Origin: Vibrio aestuarianus | GTDB taxonomy: Bacteria > Pseudomonadota > Gammaproteobacteria > Enterobacterales > Vibrionaceae | Assembly (NCBI RefSeq): GCF_012395185.1 | Contig: NZ_JAAZTU010000017.1 | Coordinates: forward strand, 28,631-92,630 | Direction of reading: 5' to 3' | DNA: 64,000 nt | Shown here: positions 45,942-55,072 of the stretch, one piece after another | How the letters are laid out: the number at the start of each line of letters is the position of its first letter | Position numbering within the stretch: position 1 is the first letter of the stretch | Made by a program: the position numbers and the translations under genes | Notes under the pieces: model-generated | The model's database searches: none | What the model saw: the letters and a program-made list of their open reading frames with translations, nothing else | What the model was told of the DNA's origin: nothing

Positions 45942-47696
45942 GTGAAGCAGGAATTACATCATACATTACTGGGATGCGGATTTCGTTATACGCCGGCTAA
46001 ACAAATGCCTAAAGGCATTCTGTTGGATACAAAAAGCCGACGCAAAGGCTACTACGTAAAAGAGTACTCGACTAAAGGTGGTGTATTTGTAATTGCTTTG
46101 GTTCTGTGGAATGACCCGCACATACAGTTACCCTTTGCATATATTCTGCAGCAACCCGAACAGTATAAAGGTCGACTACTGCCTCACATTAATTTCGGGT
46201 TTTACCTGTGCTATGTTGCTCAAATGGAGGCTGATTGGAACTCCAATGATCTAAAGTCAACTTATCAAGATGTGGATGAGCAAATACAGCTAACCTTGGA
46301 TAACTCTGTCGCATCTGTCGAGAGTGGAACGTCAAATGATGTTGAGCTTGAAGGAGAGTTTAGTGCTTATTGGCAATCAGAAGAAGAGCTCTACCTGTTA
46401 GCTAAACCATCGAGAAAAGCTCAGTTAAAGGCTCATCTAGTAGAAGCTGAGCTAAGTAGTGGCTCTATCCGGAGAGAGTACGTAGCTGCTTGCTCTGAGC
46501 AAAGTGAAGAGTTAGTAAAATGGTTGAACCAAAGAAAGTTCGATGAAAGCTCCCTGCAAGAAGTGTCAATTACAACACATTGTATATCAGTAAAGCCGAA
46601 CCGTTTGGCCGGTGTAAACTGGCCTCCATCTTGCCTTCGTGAGGTGTTAAGTTGGTTGAAGCTCGTTGATTGCTCTGCGCATGCTCGGACGGTTACTCTC
46701 TTGATGGCCAAGAGGACAAAACGTCACATATTGTTGTTTGATGTGGAGGGGCAAGATGAATTGGCCGTTTACTTGGAGCTGAATTTGGATGTTATTGGTA
46801 AGCGATACTTTGGTAGGAATGCCGCTAGAAAGCGGAACATAAACAATGAAGCGGCATTATTAGGTGGCAAGTTTGTGAGTGCCAACTTTAAGCGGCTAGG
46901 TGTGACCAGAGCTGATCGAGACACTCTACTAAGTCGTAATCAACCGCGACCAGACGTTGGAAATTTAAGTCATAAGCGTATTGCTCTTATTGGATGCGGT
47001 ACCATAGGTGGATATTTGGCAGAACTGCTGCTGCGTAGTGGTGCTGGCTGCGGAGAAAATGACTTCCACCTTTATGATGATGATTCTTTCAAACCACACA
47101 ATTTTGCTCGGCATTCTCTGACAGCTCACAACTTTGGTCTAGCGAAATCTATAGCTTTAGCCAATAGCCTGAAGGAAGCCGTCCATATCGCTCAGAGTAT
47201 CAAAGGTATTGACAGACAGTTCCCTATCCAGGCAGATGTTCTATCGAAATATGACATTGTTATTGATGCAACAGGTCGCCCACCTGTTTCCAAACGTCTT
47301 GCGGCAGTGGCTAGGGCTCTAAGCGCAGATATTAGGCCTGTTCTTATTCATGCATTTAATGATGGTAATGGGCGGGCTTCAAAGGTTTTGGTTGATGATG
47401 GTCGCTGCTGTTATGGTTGTATGATGGCTGATCCAGCAGTTTATCGAAATAACATAGATCTTCGTTTTGAGGGCATTGATCTGGCAAAAGAGAAGCACAT
47501 AAGTTGTGGGAGTACATATACATCATATGATGCTGCAGTAAGCCATATAACGGCGGCTTTAGCTCAGGAGGCCGTATTGAATACGCTAGAGTATACACTT
47601 CCCTGGAACTATAGTGAGCATATGTTAGATGGTTCTCGTTCGAAAAAGCCGAGAACTCTAAAGCACTTCTCAGGATGTAATATTTGTGATGAGTGA
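45942..47696 (+). CDS. cap2: CBASS E1-E2 fusion Cap2
   Basis: 584 aa. N-terminal E2-like domain (GFYLCYVAQMEADWNS near 85-100 with the probable catalytic Cys), linker, then a ThiF/E1 domain: nucleotide-binding IALIGCGTIGGYLAELLLRS near 346, HLYDDDSFKPHNFARHSL, and C-terminal Cys pairs (CCYGCMM, CNICDE). Cap2 joins the C-terminus of DncV to a target protein, which raises cGAMP synthesis. Two bases separate its start from the dncV stop; GTG start. Confidence 0.95.
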   Translation: MKQELHHTLLGCGFRYTPAKQMPKGILLDTKSRRKGYYVKEYSTKGGVFVIALVLWNDPHIQLPFAYILQQPEQYKGRLLPHINFGFYLCYVAQMEADWNSNDLKSTYQDVDEQIQLTLDNSVASVESGTSNDVELEGEFSAYWQSEEELYLLAKPSRKAQLKAHLVEAELSSGSIRREYVAACSEQSEELVKWLNQRKFDESSLQEVSITTHCISVKPNRLAGVNWPPSCLREVLSWLKLVDCSAHARTVTLLMAKRTKRHILLFDVEGQDELAVYLELNLDVIGKRYFGRNAARKRNINNEAALLGGKFVSANFKRLGVTRADRDTLLSRNQPRPDVGNLSHKRIALIGCGTIGGYLAELLLRSGAGCGENDFHLYDDDSFKPHNFARHSLTAHNFGLAKSIALANSLKEAVHIAQSIKGIDRQFPIQADVLSKYDIVIDATGRPPVSKRLAAVARALSADIRPVLIHAFNDGNGRASKVLVDDGRCCYGCMMADPAVYRNNIDLRFEGIDLAKEKHISCGSTYTSYDAAVSHITAALAQEAVLNTLEYTLPWNYSEHMLDGSRSKKPRTLKHFSGCNICDE

Positions 47697-48156
47697 TGTC
47701 GAACTTGTTTTCAAAGATGAGAGTGATTGCCTTGTTGTCATTATGGGACATGTAGTAACGCGATTACTGTTTTATCGTCAGCTCCATCATCTTACCCCTG
47801 AGTCTGCTGGTGTCCTTATAGGAGAGCGTAGAGGGCAACATTTGGTTGTTTGCGATATCTCTGAACCTGGGGCTGGCGACATTCGTCAGAGGAGCCGAGT
47901 TGATCGTCGAGGAGTTCACCATCAGTCACGAGTGAATGAGGCCTTTGAAAGATCTGCTGGTACTCATCTGTACCTTGGGGAGTGGCACACACACCCGGAA
48001 GATAGACCATTCCCCTCCGCGACAGATAGATATTCTTGGAGAAGAAATATTGTCTCCGACGAGTCTATGCTCTTACTGATAGTTGGTCGCAAGGGCTTTT
48101 GGCTTGGTAAGAAAGAAAGAGAGTTAATTACTGTATTTAAGAAAATCGAATCTTAG
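47689..48156 (+). CDS. cap3: CBASS JAB/JAMM isopeptidase Cap3
   Basis: 155 aa zinc protease. JAMM motif: Glu in GVLIGERRG near 44-52 and EWHTHPEDRPFPSATDRYSW near 101-120 (His-x-His and Asp). It cleaves DncV-target conjugates and keeps the system off. The ATG overlaps the end of cap2. It ends ten bases before the convergent ginD gene. Confidence 0.95.
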   Translation: MSDVELVFKDESDCLVVIMGHVVTRLLFYRQLHHLTPESAGVLIGERRGQHLVVCDISEPGAGDIRQRSRVDRRGVHHQSRVNEAFERSAGTHLYLGEWHTHPEDRPFPSATDRYSWRRNIVSDESMLLLIVGRKGFWLGKKERELITVFKKIES

Positions 48157-48166
48157 GTGTACTAAT

Positions 48167-48598
48167 TCATTCACTGTACTTCGGAAGTTGTTCAATATCG
48201 GATTCAAGTTCTGAAATCTTGTACTGATACTGCTGAATCATTAAGGCGAGTTGGTTGTGTTGGCTCGCCATATTAGAGAGTTGTTCTTTTAAATCTTCTG
48301 TTTGCGATCGGTATTTTTCTTTCAGGCTTATTTCTTTTTTTAACCGTTCTCTTAAGCTGGAAATCTTATCTTCATATGCGTTTTGAGCTTTGGTTTTCGG
48401 TGAGTTTTGGATAGCTGAGTCTTTTATTTTTTGTACTATGTCTTTGTAGTAATAGGCAGAGCCATCGCCTAGCCCTGCTTCTTCTTCTACCGCTTTAACT
48501 GAAATCTTCCGCGCAGGATCAATGCGGTGAGTTTTTCCCGATAGGATTCTTTTTAGTGCTTGCTCTAGTTCAACCTTCGTAATTTGGGATTTGCTCAT
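48167..48598 (-). CDS. ginD: GInt accessory protein GinD-like
   Basis: 143 aa. Residues 1-60 (KVELEQALKRILSGKTHRID, VKAVEEEAGLGDGSAYYYKD) look like a DNA-binding head; 70-140 form a long coiled coil (LRERLKKEISLKEKYRSQTE, LKEQLSNMASQHNQLALMIQ). Fourth gene of the recombination operon, start overlapping ginC by 29 bases. Comparable to GinD of GInts, which is essential for excision, and to TnpC of Tn554-like elements. Confidence 0.72.
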   Translation of the reverse strand: MSKSQITKVELEQALKRILSGKTHRIDPARKISVKAVEEEAGLGDGSAYYYKDIVQKIKDSAIQNSPKTKAQNAYEDKISSLRERLKKEISLKEKYRSQTEDLKEQLSNMASQHNQLALMIQQYQYKISELESDIEQLPKYSE

Positions 48599-50684
48599 AT
48601 TTACCGTTGCCTATCTCAAACCTTGTGAATGGAATCTGAAATTTGTGGAGAACTTTTTCAGCGGCTCTGATTTGGGTAATAAAATGTGAATACATGGAAG
48701 CGGTTAACGAACCGATTGCTTCCATATCAAGAACTTGTTTGCATACCCATTGATAGCGTTTGTTCCAGTTTTCAGCTTTTTCTTTATCTATGAGCTGATT
48801 TTCACAGCTCATACAGTTGGCTGGGGAACTAACCTTATGCATCTGGCATTCGTAGCCAGCCATACAGTAAGAGTGTAGCGTGCCTACAAGGGTTAATCGA
48901 CCAGCTTTTACATGCCCATTAATCGCATCCCATGATTTATATTTTTTGTGAAGAGATATTCGGTTTTTATTGATTGAGCCGGCCATATGACCCATCAGTT
49001 GACCTGAATCCCAGCCTTTATACCATTCATGAATTTTTTGTGTCGTAGACTCTTGGATTACGTCATTGAGGAATGATTGAAGCTCTGTATCGATCTGTAG
49101 TGCTTTTATTTTGCTGGCAAGACCACCTTCTCCATACCATTCTGTTGTGGGTAGATCTAGGTGTTTGAACTGTTCTTTTATCGCAATATCGTGACAAAGG
49201 TTATGACGTTTTGAAAATACAGCAAAAGTTCTGCGTAGTTGATGAGTAGTTAATGGCCAGATATTACCAACTTTTAAATTCTCAGCGGCCCTTTGTGGCT
49301 CTCTATTGGGATTGATGAGACGAAACTCTTCAAGATCATCTTCAGTGATTATGGCATTTGCTTTTTGACATATGCGACGAAAATGTTTCCTCATATTATT
49401 GTCTTGTGTGATTACTGGTTTCTGTGATTTTCGTCCTTGTCCCAACCACAAGCATGAAGAGTTATACTCACTCATGGGATCTTCATCTTCTAACAACTGA
49501 ATTCGCATGTATCTAGAAAGAGCTTCTGCAATATCAATGGCTTTTCCAGCTAGTTTAGTTGTTACCCACTCAGCAGGTTTTCCTCTTCCTTGGGTAAATT
49601 TATGATGCTCAGAGCGAAGAACGTAATATTTTCGACCATATATTTCTTTTTCTCTAAAGCTATTCGAGTTTAGACAATATAATTCTGAACGACGCATTCC
49701 TGTCAGAGCCCCACAGGTGATAAAGCAGACCGTTTGTAATTCAATAATTGCACTTTGGAGGTTGCGTGCATCTCTAGGAAGCTTATTGCCGAGAGGCGTA
49801 TTTTCTAAATGAGCATCTATTATGGACTTATATTTTGAAGGCATATGTTTGTTGACTTCTACTCTGTAGTCATAAGAATCTTTGCTCATCCATTTCCAAA
49901 TTCCACTTTCAATTTTTTCATCAACTCGCTTTTTTCCTTCGACGTAGTTCTCTCTTAAGTCATGTAATAGTTCGTGAAGTGCTTCTCTATATGGGTAGTA
50001 TTCATCAATGATGTTAAAACAATAGCCGTATATCCTTTCCATTATTCTAGTTGGCATAGCATAAAATTGATTAGATCCTTCCTCTTTATTTTTTCCTGTT
50101 AATTCAAAGGAGAACTTAGTCGAATTTTGATCTGGTGGTATGGTGAATGTTATAGGAAGGTATCTACTAACTCTTTGTATACTGGTCAATGTATTATAGA
50201 TTGCTGCTACTTGAGCATGCTGATAATTTTGGGATTGAAGGTGGTTACGAAATTCTAGAAAAACAATATTTGATGAAAGATCGTTAATAGAAGAAAAACC
50301 ATTTTTTTCAATAAATTTATATACTTGAGATAGTTTTGAAAAGCGTGCGAGAAGTGTTGTTGGTTTAATAACTGCCCCTTTTCTATGATGACCGGATATG
50401 TAAAGCCATGAGAAACAGATAAGTTTCATCTCTCTAGCCAAGTTCTCATCTGAGAATGATGAAAATACAGTATGTTTTTTATGGACTATTCTGGTATCTA
50501 AGTAAGCGGAAAAGTTCCATTCTTCATCGCCAAAGTAGCTTTGAGGGCTTCCATCATATTTTTTAGTTACGACTACATTATCTAATTCTCTAAAATTTTT
50601 ATTTACATACAACTCTATTACCTTTTTATATTCGGAAATGTTTTCTTTGAGTATATTTTTAGGTAGTTCAAACAATGGTGTCAT
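48570..50684 (-). CDS. ginC: GInt tyrosine recombinase GinC-like
   Basis: 704 aa. Catalytic pattern: first Arg in LTGMRRSELYCLN near 335, HQLRRTFAVFSK (His-x-x-Arg) near 495 and the Tyr in TTEWYGEGG near 533. C-terminal Cys cluster CMAGYECQMHK with CMSCENQLID near 630-655 is a likely zinc finger. Works with the other two integrases; all three are needed for recombination in GInts. Confidence 0.85.
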   Translation of the reverse strand: MTPLFELPKNILKENISEYKKVIELYVNKNFRELDNVVVTKKYDGSPQSYFGDEEWNFSAYLDTRIVHKKHTVFSSFSDENLAREMKLICFSWLYISGHHRKGAVIKPTTLLARFSKLSQVYKFIEKNGFSSINDLSSNIVFLEFRNHLQSQNYQHAQVAAIYNTLTSIQRVSRYLPITFTIPPDQNSTKFSFELTGKNKEEGSNQFYAMPTRIMERIYGYCFNIIDEYYPYREALHELLHDLRENYVEGKKRVDEKIESGIWKWMSKDSYDYRVEVNKHMPSKYKSIIDAHLENTPLGNKLPRDARNLQSAIIELQTVCFITCGALTGMRRSELYCLNSNSFREKEIYGRKYYVLRSEHHKFTQGRGKPAEWVTTKLAGKAIDIAEALSRYMRIQLLEDEDPMSEYNSSCLWLGQGRKSQKPVITQDNNMRKHFRRICQKANAIITEDDLEEFRLINPNREPQRAAENLKVGNIWPLTTHQLRRTFAVFSKRHNLCHDIAIKEQFKHLDLPTTEWYGEGGLASKIKALQIDTELQSFLNDVIQESTTQKIHEWYKGWDSGQLMGHMAGSINKNRISLHKKYKSWDAINGHVKAGRLTLVGTLHSYCMAGYECQMHKVSSPANCMSCENQLIDKEKAENWNKRYQWVCKQVLDMEAIGSLTASMYSHFITQIRAAEKVLHKFQIPFTRFEIGNGKYEQIPNYEG

Positions 50685-50693
50685 AGGTAGTCC

Positions 50694-52382
50694 TTAAAAA
50701 TCGATGTTGATTCCTTCTGGCCATAGAGGGTGTCTTCCTTCATTCTGCAGTTTCTTTTCTGCTAATCTTTTTACTTTGGGATGGATGGTGAAGACAATTC
50801 GATTGATCGAGTTTAAAAGGTCTGAATAGTTTTTATTAAAATGCTGCTCACTGAGGTGGTGAACTTTTGAATCAATGATCGATTCTCGATAACTCAGTAA
50901 ACACCAGATATCCTCAACACTTTCAATGATGACCTGATTTTCACAATTGAAGCAATTATGAATGTCAGAACAAGCCAGGTGGTCAACGTTAAAGTCTTTC
51001 GGGCTGAAGTGATTCCTCCTTCGATATTTGTCAGCCTGACTGGAATAGACATTTTTACAGCCTGTTCCTATAATCGTTTTTTCGCCGTGCTTATCTGCAT
51101 ATTTTGCAAGGAACTCCTCGTACGGAAGAACTTCTACCCCCAACTCTTTTTTTGCAAATTCTTTTGCAGCATTAATATCTGAACATCGAGCTGCGCCTTC
51201 AATTGTGTGAGTTGCAGCAAGCAATTGTTTTTGGTTCTCAACCTGATTGCCAGAAGAATAGTGCTTTGATAACGTGTATGGGGTGTTGCCTAAGAGCAAT
51301 GCTGTTTCAGTTGCATTTCCCGTTTTTGCTAAATAGCGGTAACTTCCACTGGCACGAAATTTCGAAGCCATTGGCCGTAGTGGCTCACCATCATCAGATT
51401 TTAGATCAAACGTCTCATACAGCCATTTAGAGAAGGTTTGTATATGTCCTTGTTCCAAAGGTGCAATATGGCCTCTTTTGGTTTGCCAGAGCAAGTGAGG
51501 ATCCGAAGAAATAAGGCTACTAAGTTGCAATAGCTGCTCAAAAAATCCAAGTGCTATTTTGGGAACATGAAATGTACCGTTATCCCCAATCGATATAGAT
51601 ACATACTTATTTGCTCTAGGCTTTAAAACACTTTGCTCAAACCACTTACCACCTTCAAATATTTTTTCTTTCGGCTTTGTCATGTTGAGGAGGACGGTTG
51701 TATTGCCCCAAGTGTAATAGGACAACATGAAGTAGGCGGCACTAAAGCATTTTGTTATTGGTGAGGCGATTCCATGTGTATGGTTGTTGTAGGTAAAGGT
51801 CGCAGTTCTTTTATTGGTTGAGGCATTCAAATGTATGCTTGGGTTCGTCATGATTTGTTTGTATATCTGTCTGAAAAATGAGTTGATAATTTTGATTAAG
51901 GAAGACAGCTCTCGATCTGAATAACCTTGAGTAGGATTAGGTTCAGAGCGAAATAATCCATAAGGAGAGAACCATTCTGAGCTTGGGTTACCAAGCATTT
52001 CCAAGCATTTTTTTGAACAAGAAATCATTTTCCGCGCAGAATTGACGTTCATTGAAGATATACGAACTTGCTCTATTAAGTGTCTCTCCCATGATTCAAC
52101 TGCGGCAGAGCTTTCCGGATTAAGTCTTTTCGTATCACAAAAGCGAACGTATTTCGCAAAATCTCTTAGGTAGCTTTGTTTTGTCAGATCAGAGTATTCG
52201 TTTGTCTCAGTAAATATTCTGTACCATCTCAGAACATCAGCATCTCGATGTGCAGATTCTGCTCGCTGTAAGTCTCTTTTAAAAGCAACTCCTTTGTAGA
52301 AAAAACGAGTGAAGTCATAAGTGAACGTTTGTTTGATTCCTGTGCGAAGTTTGATTGTTAGCTTAGGAGGCGTGTAAGTCAT
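50694..52382 (-). CDS. ginB: GInt tyrosine recombinase-like GinB
   Basis: 562 aa. The C-terminal box reads KFRASGSYRYLAKTG and LGNTPYTLSKHYSSG, keeping Arg and a candidate Tyr near 395, but the first catalytic Arg position (expected TGLRxxE) reads TWGNTTVLLNM without Arg. So it is probably a partner that has lost part of the active site. Also carries a Cys/His cluster CSDIHNCFNCENQ near 485. Its ATG overlaps the ginA stop by four bases. Confidence 0.8.
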   Translation of the reverse strand: MTYTPPKLTIKLRTGIKQTFTYDFTRFFYKGVAFKRDLQRAESAHRDADVLRWYRIFTETNEYSDLTKQSYLRDFAKYVRFCDTKRLNPESSAAVESWERHLIEQVRISSMNVNSARKMISCSKKCLEMLGNPSSEWFSPYGLFRSEPNPTQGYSDRELSSLIKIINSFFRQIYKQIMTNPSIHLNASTNKRTATFTYNNHTHGIASPITKCFSAAYFMLSYYTWGNTTVLLNMTKPKEKIFEGGKWFEQSVLKPRANKYVSISIGDNGTFHVPKIALGFFEQLLQLSSLISSDPHLLWQTKRGHIAPLEQGHIQTFSKWLYETFDLKSDDGEPLRPMASKFRASGSYRYLAKTGNATETALLLGNTPYTLSKHYSSGNQVENQKQLLAATHTIEGAARCSDINAAKEFAKKELGVEVLPYEEFLAKYADKHGEKTIIGTGCKNVYSSQADKYRRRNHFSPKDFNVDHLACSDIHNCFNCENQVIIESVEDIWCLLSYRESIIDSKVHHLSEQHFNKNYSDLLNSINRIVFTIHPKVKRLAEKKLQNEGRHPLWPEGINIDF

Positions 52383-53581
52383 AACATTGCTTCCTCCAAT
52401 ATTTGGTCAAGCATTACAATTGCATTTTGATTTGCTTTTTCTTTTCTTAAATATCGAAGGTATTTCCATGTGGTTTTATCATCTTTGTGCCCCATCCATC
52501 CCATAATTAAAGCTAAAGCATCACCAACTGGAAGGTGATCCAACAATGAATCCAAGCGATAGGTACCATAAGTAGCCCTTAAATCGTGAGTCCGATGACT
52601 AAAAACAATATTATGTTTATTTTGAATATGATGTCTTAATCGACGAAAATGTTGTTGGATGTTATTGCTGCAAAGAGGGTTTCCAAGATTATTCAGAAGT
52701 AGTGTTTTATTTACACCATCTGTTTTCTTTTCTCGCTTTAGTCGACGTTCACTAACCGAGTAATCATACATTTTTCGCATTAGCTGGTTGGGTATTTCGA
52801 CTTTACGTGTTTTGTTGAATTTTGTGTGTACACCATTGTGAATACCAATTTCTACTTCATATCTATGAATATGAGGGTTAGGCATCTCAACAATAGAAAA
52901 TGGAAATGTACAAGCTTCTTCAACGCGCAATCCAGACTGTATTTGGAGTAATTGATGAATGATAAATTCGTCGGAACATTCTCTAAGGCAGTCAGCGAAA
53001 AAAAGTAGTTCTTGTTGAGATAATGGATTGAGTTTTTGTTGTTCGTTTCTTGCTGGTTTTCTGATTCTGAGGTCAGTTGAACGTACTGCAAACCTAGGGT
53101 TGTTGTGGCTCATCATCCCAGAGTTAGCTATATGGACTATCTGATAATTAAATGGTTTGTTCTCTTCAGTGAAGGTTATGAATCTCTCATGAGCTGCCCA
53201 TTCATAGAATTTGATAACATGAAGAATGTACATAGACGCTGTAGAAAAGGCAATCTCACCACATCTGGCCGCTTTTAACAGATCATCATTTCGGAATCGA
53301 TAGGTCGGTTTTAAGTAGTCGTTCGCAGGGAAGTTGTCCCAGGAATAATTATTCGATTCTAAGAACTGCCAATATCTCTTAAGGGCACGAACACTTGCTG
53401 TTATATCGGCTGCTTTTCGAATGTTCACTAAATAATTGAGCCAAAGGTTTACTGGTAGTAGATATTCGTGGTCTTTGGAGTAAAAGGTAGGAAACCCAGT
53501 TAGATGAATAGATGTTGATTTACTTGAAGGCGGATAGATTCGGGGAACGTCAAAATTGTTCGAATTTACGACAGTAACCAT
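52379..53581 (-). CDS. ginA: GInt tyrosine recombinase GinA (island integrase)
   Basis: 400 aa. Full catalytic set: first Arg in QSGLRVEEACTF near 220, HDLRAT (His-x-x-Arg) near 330 and the nucleophile Tyr in TTWKYLRYLRK near 380. The N-terminal core-binding SAM-like domain is at 50-160. First gene of ginABCD and closest to the attachment site. Start ATG at 53,581, with GGAGG five bases upstream; the frame's upstream ATG at 53,593 lacks such a site. Comparable to VC0185 of VSP-1. Confidence 0.9.
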   Translation of the reverse strand: MVTVVNSNNFDVPRIYPPSSKSTSIHLTGFPTFYSKDHEYLLPVNLWLNYLVNIRKAADITASVRALKRYWQFLESNNYSWDNFPANDYLKPTYRFRNDDLLKAARCGEIAFSTASMYILHVIKFYEWAAHERFITFTEENKPFNYQIVHIANSGMMSHNNPRFAVRSTDLRIRKPARNEQQKLNPLSQQELLFFADCLRECSDEFIIHQLLQIQSGLRVEEACTFPFSIVEMPNPHIHRYEVEIGIHNGVHTKFNKTRKVEIPNQLMRKMYDYSVSERRLKREKKTDGVNKTLLLNNLGNPLCSNNIQQHFRRLRHHIQNKHNIVFSHRTHDLRATYGTYRLDSLLDHLPVGDALALIMGWMGHKDDKTTWKYLRYLRKEKANQNAIVMLDQILEEAML

Positions 53582-53620
53582 ACCAGCCTCCAATGTATTT
53601 GATATACATAGAGGCTAGTA
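53581..53620. promoter_or_regulatory. Palindrome over the ginA ribosome site
   Basis: Imperfect dyad: AGCCTC (53,585-53,590) with GAGGCT (53,611-53,616), inner ATGTAT with ATACAT, outer TAC with GTA. It covers the ribosome site, so it may be an operator or an mRNA hairpin that limits integrase synthesis. Confidence 0.5.
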
Positions 53621-53623
53621 TGT

Positions 53624-53662
53624 TTTCCAGAGTTTACAAATCTACAGGGTGGATTTTCCAGA
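53624..53662. repeat. Right-end TTTCCAGA octamers
   Basis: Two copies of TTTCCAGA (53,624-53,631 and 53,655-53,662), the same octamer as the cluster at the island's left end. The inner copy and outer copy lie 42 and 11 bases from the attR core. Confidence 0.75.
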
Positions 53663-53669
53663 CACCGAT

Positions 53670-55022
53670 CTACATGGTAACGAATTCTTCACTGCCGGTC
53701 GGGTGTATGGCAACCACTGAATCGAAATCAGCTTTAGTTGCACCCATTTTCATAGCTACACCAAAACCTTGAATCATTTCATCAACGGCAAAGCCAATGC
53801 CGTGTAGTCCAACAACAGTCTCTTCTTCACCAGCACATACCAGCTTCATTTTACATGGCTGACGGTGCGAGGTCACAGCGGTGTACATAGCGGTAAAGCC
53901 AGAAGTATATACTTTCACATTGTCTTTGCCGTATTGCGCTTGTGCTTCTTCAGTCGTTAGACCGATAGTGCCGATAGGTGGATGGCTGAAGACAACGGTA
54001 GGGACCAGCTTGTAGTCCATTTTTGCGTTGGTTTTACCATTGAATAGACGTTCTGAAAGTTGACGACCTGCTTTAACTGCGACAGGTGTCAGTTCGATAC
54101 CACCTTCCATGATATCGCCCACGCAGTAAATGCCAGGTACGTTGGTTGCTTGGAACTCATCCACTTTAATGTAGCCTTGCGCATTGGTTTCAACACCAGT
54201 TGATGCAAGGTTGATAGCATCCGTTGCTGGATGGCGACCAATTGCCCAAATCAGCGTATCGACATTTTGGCTTTGACCATTTTCAAGGTGCAGAGTCAGG
54301 CTACCATCGGCTTCTTTTACCACTTCTTTTGGCACTGAATGAGTGTGTAGTGCTGGGCCTTCTGCCGCCATTACTTCGGTGAGTGTTTCGATGATCATCG
54401 GATCAAAGCTGCGTAGTGGGGACTCTTTACGTACATAAAGGTGCGTTTCTGTACCAAGCGCATTCAGTACGCCAGCAATTTCTACTGCTATGTAACCTGC
54501 ACCAACCACAGCAACGCGTTTTGGTTGTTCTGCTAGGTCAAAGAAACCATTTGAATCAATGCCATGCTCCGCACCTGGAATGTTTGGAATCGATGGGCGG
54601 CCACCGACAGCAATCAAGATATGATCTGCAGTGTAATGTTGACCATTAACTTCAACGGTTTTCGCATCAACAAATTTAGCAAATCCACGAATGACTTCGA
54701 CTTTATTGTTGCCTAACACGCGGTCATAAGATTGGTGAATGCGGCCAATATAAGCTTGGCGGCTTTCAACTAATTTGCTCCAGTTGAAGCCTTTTACATC
54801 GACATCAAAGCCGTAATCAGCGGCGTATAAATTCATCGCTTCCGCAACTTGAGCACCATGCCACATCACTTTCTTTGGTACACAACCTACGTTGACACAA
54901 GTACCGCCAAGGTCTTTGGCTTCAATTAGTGCGACTTTGGCGCCATACATTGCAGCACGGTTGGCCGATGCGATACCGCCAGAACCACCACCGATACAGA
55001 TATAATCAAAATGCGTTGCCAT
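53670..55022 (-). CDS. gor: Glutathione reductase (C-terminal codon altered by the island)
   Basis: 450 aa NADPH-dependent flavoenzyme that reduces glutathione disulfide. FAD motif [13 protein letters not shown] near 11, redox disulfide [13 protein letters not shown] near 38-50, NADPH motif [14 protein letters not shown] near 173, and the C-terminal catalytic [11 protein letters not shown]. Expected family end is EEFVTMR; the Arg codon and the native stop remain on the far side of the island. The loss of one terminal residue should not affect activity. The stop TAG and the mRNA 3' end are island-derived. Confidence 0.97.
   Translation of the reverse strand: MATHFDYICIGGGSGGIASANRAAMYGAKVALIEAKDLGGTCVNVGCVPKKVMWHGAQVAEAMNLYAADYGFDVDVKGFNWSKLVESRQAYIGRIHQSYDRVLGNNKVEVIRGFAKFVDAKTVEVNGQHYTADHILIAVGGRPSIPNIPGAEHGIDSNGFFDLAEQPKRVAVVGAGYIAVEIAGVLNALGTETHLYVRKESPLRSFDPMIIETLTEVMAAEGPALHTHSVPKEVVKEADGSLTLHLENGQSQNVDTLIWAIGRHPATDAINLASTGVETNAQGYIKVDEFQATNVPGIYCVGDIMEGGIELTPVAVKAGRQLSERLFNGKTNAKMDYKLVPTVVFSHPPIGTIGLTTEEAQAQYGKDNVKVYTSGFTAMYTAVTSHRQPCKMKLVCAGEEETVVGLHGIGFAVDEMIQGFGVAMKMGATKADFDSVVAIHPTGSEEFVTM
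53673..53679. repeat. Right attachment repeat (attR core)
   Basis: CATGGTA, identical to attL. It encodes the last T-M of gor on the minus strand; the stop codon TAG directly inside it comes from the island. Confidence 0.85.
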
Positions 55023-55072
55023 TACTTTCTCCGTTATTCTTTTAGAATTATTGTTTGATACATTGGGTCAGT

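Larger units (their letters stand above)
30886..53672. mobile_element. VSP-1-like GInt genomic island in gor
   Basis: About 22.8 kb between two copies of the 7-bp core. The right end encodes three tyrosine-recombinase-like proteins plus a small protein in one operon, the hallmark of GInt islands. It occupies the same place as V. cholerae VSP-1 and shares its CBASS operon. Both ends carry clustered TCTGGAAA octamers. The cargo differs from VSP-1 in the left half. Base composition is visibly more AT-rich than the flanks in several cargo genes. Confidence 0.87.

Noticed and set aside
30886..53672. CRISPR array or integron attC array inside the island
   Set aside because: No regularly spaced direct repeats and no attC-like imperfect palindromes with the 7-bp ends were seen; the hairpins found are single.
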